64,000 nt of DNA from an uncultured Dehalococcoidia bacterium. GTDB taxonomy: Bacteria > Chloroflexota > Dehalococcoidia > Lucifugimonadales > G958296245. The notes under the pieces are model-generated. The model did not search any database, was not told the origin of the DNA, and saw only the letters and a list, made by a program, of their open reading frames with translations. Below are positions 34,546 through 45,838 of the stretch, piece by piece. The stretch covers positions 1-64,000 of the forward strand of contig OY282458.1 of assembly GCA_958296245.1 (NCBI GenBank), read 5' to 3'. Each line of letters starts with the position of its first letter. Position 1 is the first letter of the stretch. Made by a program: the position numbers and the translations under genes.

Positions 34546-34965
34546 CTATGACGAGCCGCGCCTGCGCCGCCTACGGGCGATGCTGAGACGGGCTTGGGAG
34601 CGGCGCATCGAGGCAAGCTCGCGCTCCAAGTCCACGGCGGCGGGCGCCGACGTGAGGCGCTCTTGGGCGCGCCTCAAGGCCTCCTCAGCCCTCTGCTCGT
34701 CGATCTCCTCAGCGCGCTCGGCGGCGTCTGCCAAGATGGTCACCTTATCCGGCATCACCTCCAGGAAGCCGCCGCTCACCGCAATGTACGTCTCCTCTCC
34801 GTCGTTCCGCACCAGCACCTCGCCGGGCTTCAGCGACGTAAGCAACGGCGCGTGGTGCGGCAGCACCGCCAACTCCCCCTCCACCCCGGGCGCCACAACC
34901 ACGTCCACCTCCTGAGAAGAGACCAACCGCTCCGCAGTAACGATCTCGAACAGCAGCTTGGCCAA
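34546..34965 (-). CDS. atpC: F-type ATP synthase epsilon subunit
   Basis: 139 residues. An N-terminal beta-sandwich (LLFEIVTAERLVSSQEVDVV, PGVEGELAVLPHHAPLLTSL, YIAVSGGFLEVMPDKVTILA) and a C-terminal helical hairpin. It forms the central stalk with gamma and regulates hydrolysis. It is the last gene of the atp operon, 3 bp after atpD. Confidence 0.95.
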   Translation of the reverse strand: MAKLLFEIVTAERLVSSQEVDVVVAPGVEGELAVLPHHAPLLTSLKPGEVLVRNDGEETYIAVSGGFLEVMPDKVTILADAAERAEEIDEQRAEEALRRAQERLTSAPAAVDLERELASMRRSQARLSIARRRRRRGSS

Positions 34966-34968
34966 AGC

Positions 34969-36372
<1,404 letters not shown>

Positions 36373-36467
36373 CTATCTCCCTGGCCTCTCCCTTTTCGGG
36401 GAGGGGATAGTGTGACCTGTCCGGGGGCGCCCCATACGGGCGTCCGCTAGCTCCCCGGCACAGGGGT

Positions 36468-36695
36468 TCATGCCTGTTGGCCTGCGCTTTCCGTCTGCTC
36501 GCTGCCGCAGTCCGGGCATTTCTTCTTGTAGGTGTACCATTCGTGATTGGTCATGCTCTTCTTGCAGCCGGCGCACACGACGGCCTCGTTCAGGTGTTCG
36601 CGCGTATGCCGCGCGAAGTGCTGCGCGAAATGCCAGACCACTATTGCGACTACTATGACGGCCAGAACGATGACGACGTATACCCATGCATCCAT
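36468..36695 (-). CDS. Small membrane-anchored zinc-ribbon protein inside the atp operon
   Basis: 75 residues. An N-terminal membrane helix (AWVYVVIVLAVIVVAIVVWH) is followed by a His-rich juxtamembrane stretch (FAQHFARHTREH) and a zinc ribbon with CAGCKKSM and CPDCGSEQ. It sits between atpG and atpD on the same strand and would be co-transcribed. Known atp operons do not contain such a gene. A role in assembly or in sensing is only a guess. Confidence 0.7.
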   Translation of the reverse strand: MDAWVYVVIVLAVIVVAIVVWHFAQHFARHTREHLNEAVVCAGCKKSMTNHEWYTYKKKCPDCGSEQTESAGQQA

Positions 36696-36740
36696 ATCAG
36701 ACTCCCTGCCTTCGGCGACTTCTACTGAGCGGTCGCTCGG

Positions 36741-37601
36741 TCACGCGCTGACGGCGGCCGCGCCGCCTACGATCTCCAGTAGCTCCTTGGTTATGGTCTC
36801 CTGGCGGGCCTTGTTCATCTCCAGTGTCAGGTCCACCACCATCTCGTTCGCGTTGTCGGTGGCGTTACGCATGGCCACCATGCGGGCCGACTGCTCGCTG
36901 GCCAACGACTCGAGCACCGCATGATACAGCTCCAGTTCGACGAACCTGGGCAGGATCTCCGAGAGCACCGCCTCGGCGGCCGGCTCGTATATGTACCCCA
37001 CCGCCTCCTCCGGGCGCAGGTCCGCAGGCGCCACCGGTAGTAGAGGGCGCACGACCGGCGTCTGCACCGTAGTGCTCACAAAGTCTGCGTACGCAACGTA
37101 CACGGCGTCCACCCGCTCTTGGGTGAAGTCATCTATCAGGATGCCTGCCGCGGGCGTAACGTCCAGTATGGACGGGCGGTCGCCCAAGTCGGTGAAGACC
37201 GCCTGCACCTCCTGGCCTGCCCGCACCATGAAGTCACGCCCCTTCCGGCCTATCGTGATGAGCCGGGTGCTTGCCTGCCGGTCGACTATGAACTGGGCTG
37301 CCGCCCGGTTGATCTTGCTGTGCAGCCCGCCGGTGAGGCCCCGGTCGGGCGTTATCAGCACCACGGTGACGTTGGCGGGCTCACGCCGCATCAGAAGCGG
37401 GTGCAGCGCCTCTTCCTCGCGCTCCTGGGCGGCCAGGTGGGACAGAAGCGACCGCAGGCGCTCGGAGTATGGCCGCCCCTGGAGCGCCATCTCCTGGGCG
37501 CGCCGCATCTTCGACGCGGCGATCATTGACATGGCCTTGGTTATCTTGGCCGTGTTCTCGACGCTCCTGATGCGCCGTCTTATCTCTCTAACGCTCGGCA
37601 T
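36741..37601 (-). CDS. atpG: F-type ATP synthase gamma subunit
   Basis: 286 residues. N-terminal helix MPSVREIRRRIRSVENTAKI with TKAMSMIAASKMRRAQ, central PDRGLTGGLHSKINRAA, and C-terminal helix RMVAMRNATDNANEMVVDLT with NKARQETITKELLEIVGGA. It is the rotating central stalk. Length and both termini are canonical. Confidence 0.96.
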   Translation of the reverse strand: MPSVREIRRRIRSVENTAKITKAMSMIAASKMRRAQEMALQGRPYSERLRSLLSHLAAQEREEEALHPLLMRREPANVTVVLITPDRGLTGGLHSKINRAAAQFIVDRQASTRLITIGRKGRDFMVRAGQEVQAVFTDLGDRPSILDVTPAAGILIDDFTQERVDAVYVAYADFVSTTVQTPVVRPLLPVAPADLRPEEAVGYIYEPAAEAVLSEILPRFVELELYHAVLESLASEQSARMVAMRNATDNANEMVVDLTLEMNKARQETITKELLEIVGGAAAVSA

Positions 37602-37692
37602 ACCGTAGCCTTGGCAACTATCTCAAGAGGGGAACACGTTCGCCCTGAGCGTGGCGAAGGGCACAATCCCCCAAGAATACGTAACGGCCTTC

Positions 37693-39204
37693 TTAATAGG
37701 GCACGCTCGCCTTGAACTCCGCGATCGCGTCCGTCAACGCCGTTTCAATCTCGTCGGTCAGGTTCTTCTCCTCGTCGATCTTGCCCAGTATCTCCGGGTG
37801 GTTGGACTCCATGAACCTGTGCAGCGCCTCCTCGAATGCGCCGACCTTGGTTATCTCGACGTCGTCCAGGTGGCCCCTGGCTAGGGCCGTGAGCACCGCG
37901 ATCTCCTGGGGCAGCTTGAGCGGCGAGCTCTCGTTCTGCTTCAGCACCTCCACCGCACGCTGGCCCCGCTCGAGCTGGGCGCGGGTCGCCGCGTCGAGGT
38001 CCGCCGTGCCGAACTGCGCGAAGGCCGCCAGCTCCCGGTACTGCGCCAAGTCGAGGCGAAGGCTGCCCGCCACCGACTTCATCGCCTTGGTCTGGGCGGT
38101 GCCGCCCACGCGCGACACGGACAGGCCGGCGTTCACGGCGGGCCGGATGCCGGAGTTGAACAGCTCGGGCTCCAAGTATATCTGCCCGTCGGTTATCGAT
38201 ATGACGTTGGTGGGGATGTATGCTGATACGTCGCCGGCCAGCGTCTCGATGATCGGCAGCGCGGTCAGCGAGCCGCCGCCCAGGTCCTCGGACAGACGCG
38301 CCGCGCGCTCCAGCAACCGGCTGTGCAGGTAGAATACGTCGCCGGGGTACGCCTCGCGGCCCGGGGGTCGCCGCAGCAGCAGAGACATCTGCCGGTAAGC
38401 CCACGCGTGCTTGGAGAGGTCGTCGTAGACGATCAGCGCGTCCTTGCCCTGCCGCATGAAGTACTCGCCTATGGCGCACCCGGTGTACGGCGCCAGGTAC
38501 TGCATGGGCGCCGAGTCAGCGGCGTTCGCCGCAACGACGACCGTGTGCTCCGTTGCCCCGTGCCGCTCCAGCAGCGCCACGGTCTGGGCGACCTTCCCAG
38601 CCCGCTGACCTATGGCGACGTATATGCACAGCAGGTCTCCGCCCTTCTGGTTGATTATCGTGTCCAGGCAGAGGGCCGTCTTCCCCGTGGCCCGGTCGCC
38701 GATGATCAGCTCCCGTTGGCCGCGCCCAACCGGCACCATCGAGTCGATGGCCTTCACCCCGGTCTGCACCGGGACGTTCACCTCTTGGCGGGCGGCCACT
38801 CCGGGCGCGATCACCTCTACCGCCGCGTTCTCCGTAGTCGCTATGCCCCCCTTCGCGTCCAGGGGCTCCCCCAGGGCGTTGACCACCCTGCCCAACATCG
38901 CGTCGCCAAGGGGTATCTCCATCACCCGCCCGGTGCCGCGCACCTCCGTGCCCTCCTTGACGCCCTCCGGGTTGCCCAGCACGACCGCGCCGACGCCGTC
39001 CTCCTCGAGGTTCAGGGCCATGCCGCTGGCGCCGCCCTCGAACTCCAAGAGCTCGTTGGCCCCCACGCCCGACAGCCCATGCACGCGCGCGATGCCGTCC
39101 CCCACCTCGATCACCACACCGACGTCGACCATCTTCAACTCTTGGCCGAACTCCTCGATCTGGCGCTTGATTACCGACGCTATGTCCTGCCCTCTGACTG
39201 CCAT
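37693..39204 (-). CDS. atpA: F-type ATP synthase alpha subunit
   Basis: 503 residues. P-loop [93 protein letters not shown], and the C-terminal [20 protein letters not shown]. It is the non-catalytic nucleotide-binding subunit of F1. Confidence 0.97.
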   Translation of the reverse strand: MAVRGQDIASVIKRQIEEFGQELKMVDVGVVIEVGDGIARVHGLSGVGANELLEFEGGASGMALNLEEDGVGAVVLGNPEGVKEGTEVRGTGRVMEIPLGDAMLGRVVNALGEPLDAKGGIATTENAAVEVIAPGVAARQEVNVPVQTGVKAIDSMVPVGRGQRELIIGDRATGKTALCLDTIINQKGGDLLCIYVAIGQRAGKVAQTVALLERHGATEHTVVVAANAADSAPMQYLAPYTGCAIGEYFMRQGKDALIVYDDLSKHAWAYRQMSLLLRRPPGREAYPGDVFYLHSRLLERAARLSEDLGGGSLTALPIIETLAGDVSAYIPTNVISITDGQIYLEPELFNSGIRPAVNAGLSVSRVGGTAQTKAMKSVAGSLRLDLAQYRELAAFAQFGTADLDAATRAQLERGQRAVEVLKQNESSPLKLPQEIAVLTALARGHLDDVEITKVGAFEEALHRFMESNHPEILGKIDEEKNLTDEIETALTDAIAEFKASVPY

Positions 39205-39229
39205 AAAATGCCTCCGATGGCCTGACGGC

Positions 39230-39778
39230 TCAATCCGCCGACGCCGGATCGGCGAGTTCCCGGCGCATCTCCCGGAGCTTCGCCCTGACGCTGCCGTCTA
39301 TCACTCTGTCCCCGACCCGCGCGACGATGCCGCCGAGTATCTCAGGGCGCACGAGGGTGTGCAGCCGCACGCTCTTGCCCGCTGCCTTCTCCAATATCCC
39401 GGTGACCTTCTCCCGCTGCGCGTCGTCAAACGTCGCCGCCGACGTCACCTCCGCCGTTTCTATGCCCCGGCGGGCGTCTATCATGCGGGAGTACTCGTCC
39501 AGCACCGCCGGCGCGAGATGGGCGAGGTTCTTCGCCGCCAGCACGCACAACAGGTTCGCCGCCAACGGGTCCACCGCGTCCCCGACGGCCCTCCCGATAG
39601 CCTCCACCTTCCGAGCCATCGGGACCTGCGGCGCATCGAGGAGACCCGCCAATTCCCGGACCTCCATTGCGGCGGCCAGCGACCTCAGGTCCCCGGCCCA
39701 AGCGTCCAAGGCGTCACGCTCAACGGCGATCTGAAAGACCGCCTGCGCGTACCTCCTCGCTGAAGCGGCTTGCGGCAT
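39230..39778 (-). CDS. atpH: F-type ATP synthase delta subunit
   Basis: 182 residues. N-terminal [20 protein letters not shown], middle [19 protein letters not shown], and C-terminal [20 protein letters not shown]. It connects the peripheral stalk to F1. It lies 25 bp upstream of atpA. Unusually, 360 bp separate it from atpF. Confidence 0.95.
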   Translation of the reverse strand: MPQAASARRYAQAVFQIAVERDALDAWAGDLRSLAAAMEVRELAGLLDAPQVPMARKVEAIGRAVGDAVDPLAANLLCVLAAKNLAHLAPAVLDEYSRMIDARRGIETAEVTSAATFDDAQREKVTGILEKAAGKSVRLHTLVRPEILGGIVARVGDRVIDGSVRAKLREMRRELADPASAD

Positions 39779-39833
39779 TCTTGACTACTCCCCGGACCTG
39801 CTGCCTGGGATACCGAATCGATCTCGGATCATC

Positions 39834-40074
39834 TCATGATACTGAGGACCCGTCATCCGACATTCGCACTAGCTGACAAATGCGCCTCCACTCGGTGGTG
39901 CCGACCGCCCTTGCGGAACCCAGCCCGCTCCAAGTAATGGAAATCATCTTTGGACCGATGACCTGCCGTGAGGCCGGCGGAGTCCCCCGACCGCCTGACC
40001 TCGTCATAGTCGGCCTCAAGGGAGATATATAGCCTCAGATGCTCGAAGCCACTACTGGCTAGATCAACGATCAC
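39834..40074 (-). pseudogene. Possible frameshifted remnant between atpF and atpH
   Basis: Two overlapping frames may form one broken gene. From GTG 40074 one reads LASSGFEHLRLYISLEADYD and FHYLERAGFRK; a second frame then continues GTTEWRRICQLVRMSDDGSS to 39834. Joined, they would encode roughly 75-80 residues. The parent family is not recognised (the YLERAGFRK phrase only loosely recalls acetyltransferases). The rest of 39779-40138 shows nothing. It could also be non-coding. Confidence 0.3.
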
Positions 40075-40138
40075 CGTTTACTCCCTGAGCTTCGCCCGAA
40101 ACGCAGAGTCGGACCCGTCGCCGGGTACGCAGCAGCTT

Positions 40139-40642
40139 CTACGAGCGCCCGCCGAGAATCGCGCTCTCATCGAGGACCTCCTCGATCAGCCGCCTATGAG
40201 ACGCCTCGTCCACCGACTCCCCGACCACCCGCTCAGCCGCCGTGATCGCAAGCCCCGCGAACTGACCCCTCAGCTCCTCTATTGCCGCCGCCTTCTCCCT
40301 CCGTATATCCGCCGCCGCACGCGCACGCTGGGCCTCGATCTCCTGGCGAGCCTTCGCGAGCTCCTCTTCCCTGAACCGCTCCGCCACCTCTCGCGCCTGG
40401 GCGATCATGGCCTGGCCCTCCGCGCGCGCCGCACCCACCTGCTTCTCCATCTCCTCACGCGAGCGCTGAGCCTCTTCCCTCGCCGTCTGAGCAGTCTCCA
40501 GGCTCTCCTTGATCTTCGCCGAGCGCTGGTCCATCACGTTCAGCAGCGGCTTGTACAACAAGAAGTGCAAGATCAGGTACAGCGCCGTGAAGCTCACGAT
40601 TGCCGTTACAAGGCCAGGAAGGTTTATTCCTAATGCTTCCAT
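40139..40642 (-). CDS. atpF: F-type ATP synthase b subunit
   Basis: 167 residues. One N-terminal membrane helix (LVTAIVSFTALYLILHFLLY) and a long amphipathic coiled coil (SAKIKESLETAQTAREEAQR, EEELAKARQEIEAQRARAAA) ending AGLAITAAERVVGESVDEAS. It is the peripheral stalk. Confidence 0.95.
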   Translation of the reverse strand: MEALGINLPGLVTAIVSFTALYLILHFLLYKPLLNVMDQRSAKIKESLETAQTAREEAQRSREEMEKQVGAARAEGQAMIAQAREVAERFREEELAKARQEIEAQRARAAADIRREKAAAIEELRGQFAGLAITAAERVVGESVDEASHRRLIEEVLDESAILGGRS

Positions 40643-40708
40643 GCTACCACCACTTAAGACAAGGTACGGTGCGCCTCGTGGGCGCGCCGACCCGCTGCTC
40701 GCCGGCCG

Positions 40709-41008
<300 letters not shown>

Positions 41009-42091
41009 TCAATGCCCCTCACTGTCGTGGTGAATGGTGGCCGTGGCCGCGAATACCAACGTCAACATCGCAAAGATGAACGCCTGCACGAGCCCCACGA
41101 ACAACTCCAGCCCCAGAAAGGGCACGATCCCAACGAGGGGCACCAAGAACGCCATCACGATCAGCAACACCTCTCCGGCAAAGATGTTCCCGAACAGACG
41201 GAAGGTGAAGCTGATGACGCGCGCTATCTCGCTCAGCCCCTCCAGCAGCCCTACGAACAGCATGATCGGCCCTTCGCGGAAATTGAAATACTTGCCTACG
41301 TGGGTAAACAGACCCAGCACGCTGACACCCCAATAATGCACCATGACCATGGCCACCAGGGCCAGGCCCAACGTCATGTTGATGTCCGTGTTCGCGCTCC
41401 TGAAGAACGGCACCAGCAGCCCCGCCCTCGGACGGGCGCCCTCCTCCATCTCCTCGTACTCGGCGCCGGTGATCTCCTCGTTCACCGACCCGAACGGCTG
41501 CACCGCCAAGAACCCATCCCCATCGAACACCGCCAGCTTCACATTGTCGAGGTCGGCATGTTCACCATCCTTCTCAGCCTTCTCCTCCGCGTGATGGATG
41601 ACCTCCTCGGCAGACTCGAAGCGCCCTATGGTGCCGAAACCGGGCAGAATCCCCATCCAGTTCGCCGCCACGACGAACAGGAAGATCGTCATCACCAGCG
41701 GGAAGAATCGTCTGCCGCGCTCCGGCCCCGCAACCGTCTCACACGCGTTCAGAAAGACCTCCATGACCGCCTCTAGCGCCCCCTGAAGACGGCCCGGGAC
41801 CTCCTTGAGGCGGCGTGTGCCAAGCCAGGAAATCACCGCCAGAACGACAATGGCCGACCACGCCGCGACCATCGTGTTCGTTATCCGGAAATCCCCGAAG
41901 AAGGGAATGTCGGCGATCTGAGGCGACGCCGTAATGGGCTCGGCGGCCAACTGTATATGGGCTATGGGAGCACCGATGAAGCCGCCCCCAAACGCCCCGC
42001 CGAGGGCGCCCCCCGCAAGTCCCGCAATGATCAGCGCAAGGGCCGCCGCCCCGATCAGCAGCACCTTCGGGCTGGACAACAACCTACCCAC
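41009..42091 (-). CDS. atpB: F-type ATP synthase a subunit
   Basis: 360 residues, longer than the usual 220-280. The core has FFPLVMTIFLFVVAANWMGI and the essential Arg in VISFTFRLFGNIFAGEVLL, with a final helix VQAFIFAMLTLVFAATATIH. Extra material is an N-terminal membrane helix with Gly-rich loop (residues about 10-45) and an acidic insert at about 165-225 (AEEVIHHAEEKAEKDGEHAD, EITGAEYEEMEEGARP). It forms the half-channels for ions. It starts 2 bp after the atpZ/I gene. Confidence 0.95.
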   Translation of the reverse strand: MGRLLSSPKVLLIGAAALALIIAGLAGGALGGAFGGGFIGAPIAHIQLAAEPITASPQIADIPFFGDFRITNTMVAAWSAIVVLAVISWLGTRRLKEVPGRLQGALEAVMEVFLNACETVAGPERGRRFFPLVMTIFLFVVAANWMGILPGFGTIGRFESAEEVIHHAEEKAEKDGEHADLDNVKLAVFDGDGFLAVQPFGSVNEEITGAEYEEMEEGARPRAGLLVPFFRSANTDINMTLGLALVAMVMVHYWGVSVLGLFTHVGKYFNFREGPIMLFVGLLEGLSEIARVISFTFRLFGNIFAGEVLLIVMAFLVPLVGIVPFLGLELFVGLVQAFIFAMLTLVFAATATIHHDSEGH

Positions 42092-42093
42092 GG

Positions 42094-42315
42094 TCAGCCC
42101 GCCGGCCCCGCGCCGTCAGTGTCCGACGATATGATCGACTTCAGCATCCGGTACATGCCAAACAGAGCTGCCACAATACCCAGACCCAGACCCGCCAGCG
42201 TAAACAGGGGACTCGATCCCAGCCGGCCGTCCAGCCAAAGACCCCCAACCACGCCGCCGGAGATCGCCGCTGCTACGTACCAACCGACGCCCACTACCCA
42301 AAGTATTGTCCGCAT
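42094..42315 (-). CDS. AtpZ/AtpI-like ATP synthase assembly protein
   Basis: 73 residues, two membrane helices (GVGWYVAAAISGGVVGGLWL and FTLAGLGLGIVAALFGMYRM). Small two-helix proteins of this type head many atp operons and help c-ring assembly. It is the first gene of the operon. Confidence 0.82.
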   Translation of the reverse strand: MRTILWVVGVGWYVAAAISGGVVGGLWLDGRLGSSPLFTLAGLGLGIVAALFGMYRMLKSIISSDTDGAGPAG

Positions 42316-42387
42316 CCACGCACGGCCCCCGTGGGTTTGTGGATTGTATCACAAGCGATTTTCAAGCGGCAATTTCCGCCGGCGGAG

Positions 42388-42560
42388 GTAACTGTTCAGA
42401 CTCTGTGAGACCCCGAAGGGGAAAGTCCAGAGAGGGTTCTCCCCTCCGGCGGGGGTGTGGGGGCTGCGCCCCAGATACCAAGGGGCGGTCGGGATCGAAG
42501 ACGTCTGCTTTATCGGGGCTACGCCAGTCGAAAAGGGGACCTCACGAAGTCTGAACAGTA
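42388..42560 (+). repeat. Family A element, full-length
   Basis: 173 bp: left GTAACTGTTCAGACTCTGTG, core GGGGTGTGGGGGCTGCGCCC, then GACGTCTGCTTTATCGGGGC, GCCAGTCGAAAAGGGGACCT and right CTCACGAAGTCTGAACAGTA. The termini are imperfect inverted repeats. It lies between the atp operon and the phage head module. Confidence 0.88.
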
Positions 42561-42612
42561 CGAACCCGGAAGCGTTTTCCCGCAGCCCTACAGGGCCTGA
42601 TAGACTGGTCCT

Positions 42613-42831
42613 ATGCATGGCGCCGCCTCTCGGGCTGATAGCCTGGCCTCACTGCTCCGCTGGCTGATGACGCGGAGGCTCCCGCGCAGCCTACGCCGCG
42701 ACAACCAATCTCTCGGCGCGCGGCATGCAAAGGCCCGCGAGGCTGAGCGCATGTTGGAACGGCAACGGGCTCACGCCGAGCACAAGCACCGCGTCAACCT
42801 CAGCGCCCTGAAGTCGGGATTCGAGACCTGA
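42613..42831 (+). CDS. Small basic protein, doubtful
   Basis: 72 residues, Arg-rich and helical (SLLRWLMTRRLPRSLRRDNQ, EAERMLERQRAHAEHKHRV). No family and no clear ribosome-binding site. It lies in the gap between a family A element and the phage head module. It may be a real small protein or chance. Confidence 0.3.
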   Translation: MHGAASRADSLASLLRWLMTRRLPRSLRRDNQSLGARHAKAREAERMLERQRAHAEHKHRVNLSALKSGFET

Positions 42832-42901
42832 GCATAGGGACGACAGCCCGCCGGTGCGGCGGGGATGCGCGAGCCGAGCCGCAGCAGCCGCGGCCCAGGC
42901 C

Positions 42902-43318
42902 CTACGACGACTTCACAAACGTGAATCCGAAGTCCGCTGCGGCGTACACCCCGCCCCACAGCTTGCGGCGCCCAACGTTGCCCACCGACGCCAGGCCGCC
43001 GTAGTCCACCTTCCCGCCCCAGCTGCTGTCCGCCTCCACCGCCGCCTCGATGCTGCCCGTACCCCGGGGATCCATGAACCCGCCCAGCGCCCGGAACGCC
43101 CCCATGCTGTCCCCAGGCCCCGTTAGGAGCACACCCCTGATCCTGCCCGAGAACCCGCTGCCCCCCAGCGTGCCCGCCGGCGCCCTGGATTCGAACAGCA
43201 ACACGACCGCCGGAAACTCGCTCACCGAGGCCGGAGGGTGAGTCAGAACACGCAGACCCGCGACCGTGGACAGCCTGGACGACAGCCCCTCCAGAACGTC
43301 CTCCACCCCTCCGGACAT
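42902..43318 (-). CDS. Phage neck / tail-completion-like protein
   Basis: 138 residues. N-terminal helix (GGVEDVLEGLSSRLSTVAGL), beta-strands SEFPAVVLLFESRAPAGTL, and a C-terminal YGGLASVGNVGRRKLWGGVY with AADFGFTFVKS. This resembles tail-terminator or neck proteins of siphophages, which close the tube and join it to the head. It overlaps the connector gene by one base. In a normal phage the tail tube gene would follow, but here the atp operon region does. Confidence 0.65.
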   Translation of the reverse strand: MSGGVEDVLEGLSSRLSTVAGLRVLTHPPASVSEFPAVVLLFESRAPAGTLGGSGFSGRIRGVLLTGPGDSMGAFRALGGFMDPRGTGSIEAAVEADSSWGGKVDYGGLASVGNVGRRKLWGGVYAAADFGFTFVKSS

Positions 43319-44148
43319 CAGACCCCTACCCCCAACGCAAGCTTCCTGTACTGTCCCAGTATCAGGCGCACGTCTTCGTCCGGCCCAGCCCCCCTCTCCG
43401 GAGGAGCGGCAGCGCCGACGCTGCGCCTATGCAGACGCCCCGCCTGAAGTATGACCGCCTCCACGACGGGACCCGGATATTCGAACACCTCCACCGCCGC
43501 CCCCGCGTTGTGTGACGCCGCCCCCGTGCCGTTGACGCCGCGGACCACGGCAAGTTTACTCCCGCTGTAGCTCTGGACGTACATCTGCTCGGACTCGACC
43601 GACAGCGTCACCCCTGCCCCGATGCCGTCCCGATCCGAGACCGTAACGCTGGCCGCCGACGCATCTAGAACCCCGCTCACCGTCCCAGCCGACCGCCTCG
43701 CGTGACGCCACCATCCCCACTGTCCGCTGATCTGTACCGACCGCACGCCGGAGGGCCACCGACGCCCCTCACCGCGCGCGCCGCCGGACGCCGCAGAAGT
43801 GTACGGACGGGACGCCGGGTTCGCTGACGACGTCGGGTCGGCATTCGACGGCAGCAGCAGATACTCGCCCGGCCCCCATACGGTCTCGAAGAAGCCGTCC
43901 AGATCGTCGTCGGTCCTCACACCCCCGACATCGACGCTGATCAGGTCCGGAAGCAACAGGCGCTCCCCGCCGCCTCCGTCGAACCTTCGCGCAGCCTTGA
44001 AGACGTAGAAGTGGCGGTTGCAGTAACGGTCCACCATGCGGCTGACGCTCTCCAGAAGCGACAGCAGGCGGCTGTCGCCGCCATCGCCGGCGATGTCCAT
44101 GACGCCCGAACCCTTGAAGACATCCAACGAGACGTATGAGTTTGTCAT
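43318..44148 (-). CDS. Phage head-tail connector-like protein (gp6 type)
   Basis: 276 residues. The N-terminal half has the helical connector pattern: SRLLSLLESVSRMVDRYCNR followed by FYVFKAARRFDGGGGERLLL and LISVDVGGVRTDDDLDGF. The C-terminal half is a beta-rich domain (VTVSDRDGIGAGVTLSVESE) then VEAVILQAGRLHRRSVGAAA. Such proteins form the ring between portal and tail. It follows the capsid gene by 64 bp. Confidence 0.7.
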   Translation of the reverse strand: MTNSYVSLDVFKGSGVMDIAGDGGDSRLLSLLESVSRMVDRYCNRHFYVFKAARRFDGGGGERLLLPDLISVDVGGVRTDDDLDGFFETVWGPGEYLLLPSNADPTSSANPASRPYTSAASGGARGEGRRWPSGVRSVQISGQWGWWRHARRSAGTVSGVLDASAASVTVSDRDGIGAGVTLSVESEQMYVQSYSGSKLAVVRGVNGTGAASHNAGAAVEVFEYPGPVVEAVILQAGRLHRRSVGAAAPPERGAGPDEDVRLILGQYRKLALGVGV

Positions 44149-44212
44149 CCAACCCCCCGTTTCGCCGCGCCGGGGCAGACCCTGAATCCACCCCGGCGGC
44201 TCCCCTCTTACG

Positions 44213-45691
44213 CTACGCTACCCCGGTAATGTTGTACTGAAGGGCCGTGTGCGTAGCCGACGCGCGGGCCCCGCTGCGCTCCGTCAACGCATGACGGAAG
44301 CTGACCGTAACCACGGTCTGCCGCTTCTGCGTGTCCCGGTGAACGTCCACTGACAGATCGCGCCGGACCCCCTGCGCCCACTGCGTCCGGTTGAAGATCA
44401 GCAGCCTGCCTGTGTTCGACCCATTCCCCGCGTCGGTAATCTTGCCGTCCGTGTCGGCCAACCGCATCTGCTCCGACACGATCACCGGGATCCCCTCCAC
44501 GGCGCCCAACATGCCCGTCAACACGGTGGCGTTGGGACCCAGCTTGTCCATGGTCCTGAACTGGCTGATCGACTGGGCCCGTATGAAAGTGTTCACGTCC
44601 ATCACCCATACCAGCTCCGAGGGGCGCACCCCGTACTTGCCGAGCTTCGCCCTCACCTCGTTGAACATGTCGTCGGTAACGGCCCCGCCGTGATCGTTGG
44701 CCTGCCCCGTGTTGTCAGCCAACGGCAGATGCAATATCCCGTCGTAACCAACCAGCCAGTGCCCTTTGCCAGCCGTGCCGGCGCTGATCGTCGCACCGTC
44801 CGCGTTGATATTGTTCGTCAAGGTCCGATCGGCGTTCAAGATGATGTCGTCCAACGCCTCCGCCGCGTTCCTCACCAGACCCTCGCGTATCTCCGGCAGC
44901 ATGGCAATGATCGCGTCCTCCTCCAAGGTGAAGGAGTAAGGGACCTGCCCCACCAACTCACGGGCCGTAAGCGTAGCCTTCCCGGTCGAAAGAGCCGTCG
45001 ACGTGGCCGCCGCGTTCTCCGTGCCCGGATAGAAGCTCACGTCTCCCAACTGCCAGGGTATCTCGAACGGATTCGACGGCATCGAGAAGGTCGGAACGAG
45101 AGGGGCAACCAGCGTCCGCAGGTTCACGTCCGCCCACAACTCCCGCGACTCCAGGGTCGCCACCAACTCGTCTCCCGTCCCCGCCGTGGTGCTGTCCATC
45201 GCCGCCCGCGTCATCGACTGCAACACTGCGCGCGCAAAGCTCTCGTACTGACCCGTCGGCCTGCCGCCCACCGTGAACCACCGTCCCAAGCGCCCGGACG
45301 CCTCCTCGTAGGACTCCTGTATCGCCGAGGGAGTCACCGACTCGGCCAATGAGCGCCGCGCCGACTCGACCCGCTCGACCCACCCGGGCCCGAACGACTC
45401 CCGCCGCTGCGACCGCGCAAACCGCCTCAGGAGGCCCAGGTCCAGCACCCCCAACCCCGCGTAAGGCCCCTCCTTCACCGCCAGCGCCGCAGGTCCCTCC
45501 ACCTGACCCGAGAGCGCCCTGCGGCGCACCTCGCGCTCCTTTTCCTGAAGCAGAGACACCTCACGCCCGATCCGATCCGCCTCCTCCCGGAGCAACCCGA
45601 CCTCCTTCTCAACCGGAACGACACGCCCCCGCACGAACTCGTTGATCTCCGCCAACTCCTTCTTGACCGCCTCTACGTCTGTACTCGCCAT
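44213..45691 (-). CDS. HK97-fold major capsid protein
   Basis: About 492 residues from ATG 45691, with GAGGAGG upstream; an earlier start at 45775 is less likely. Residues about 5-65 form a coiled-coil delta/scaffold domain (EAVKKELAEINEFVRGRVVP). The capsid body has FTVGGRPTGQYESFARAVLQ, LRTLVAPLVPTFSMPSNPFE, ARELVGQVPYSFTLEEDAII, RNAAEALDDIILNADRT, LVWVMDVNTFIRAQSISQF and GAVEGIPVIVSEQMRLADTD. This order is the standard HK97 capsid plan. It assembles the icosahedral shell. Confidence 0.88.
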   Translation of the reverse strand: MASTDVEAVKKELAEINEFVRGRVVPVEKEVGLLREEADRIGREVSLLQEKEREVRRRALSGQVEGPAALAVKEGPYAGLGVLDLGLLRRFARSQRRESFGPGWVERVESARRSLAESVTPSAIQESYEEASGRLGRWFTVGGRPTGQYESFARAVLQSMTRAAMDSTTAGTGDELVATLESRELWADVNLRTLVAPLVPTFSMPSNPFEIPWQLGDVSFYPGTENAAATSTALSTGKATLTARELVGQVPYSFTLEEDAIIAMLPEIREGLVRNAAEALDDIILNADRTLTNNINADGATISAGTAGKGHWLVGYDGILHLPLADNTGQANDHGGAVTDDMFNEVRAKLGKYGVRPSELVWVMDVNTFIRAQSISQFRTMDKLGPNATVLTGMLGAVEGIPVIVSEQMRLADTDGKITDAGNGSNTGRLLIFNRTQWAQGVRRDLSVDVHRDTQKRQTVVTVSFRHALTERSGARASATHTALQYNITGVA

Positions 45692-45838
45692 ATCAATTCC
45701 TCCTCTGGATCGTCGTCTCTTCGCCGTCCGCTCACCCGTATACCCAAGACCGTCACCCACGCCTGCATCCGTCATCCCCCGCCCACGTCAACATCTCCCG
45801 GAAAGCAGGAATCAGCCTCTCTGGGGAGTAGGGGGATC

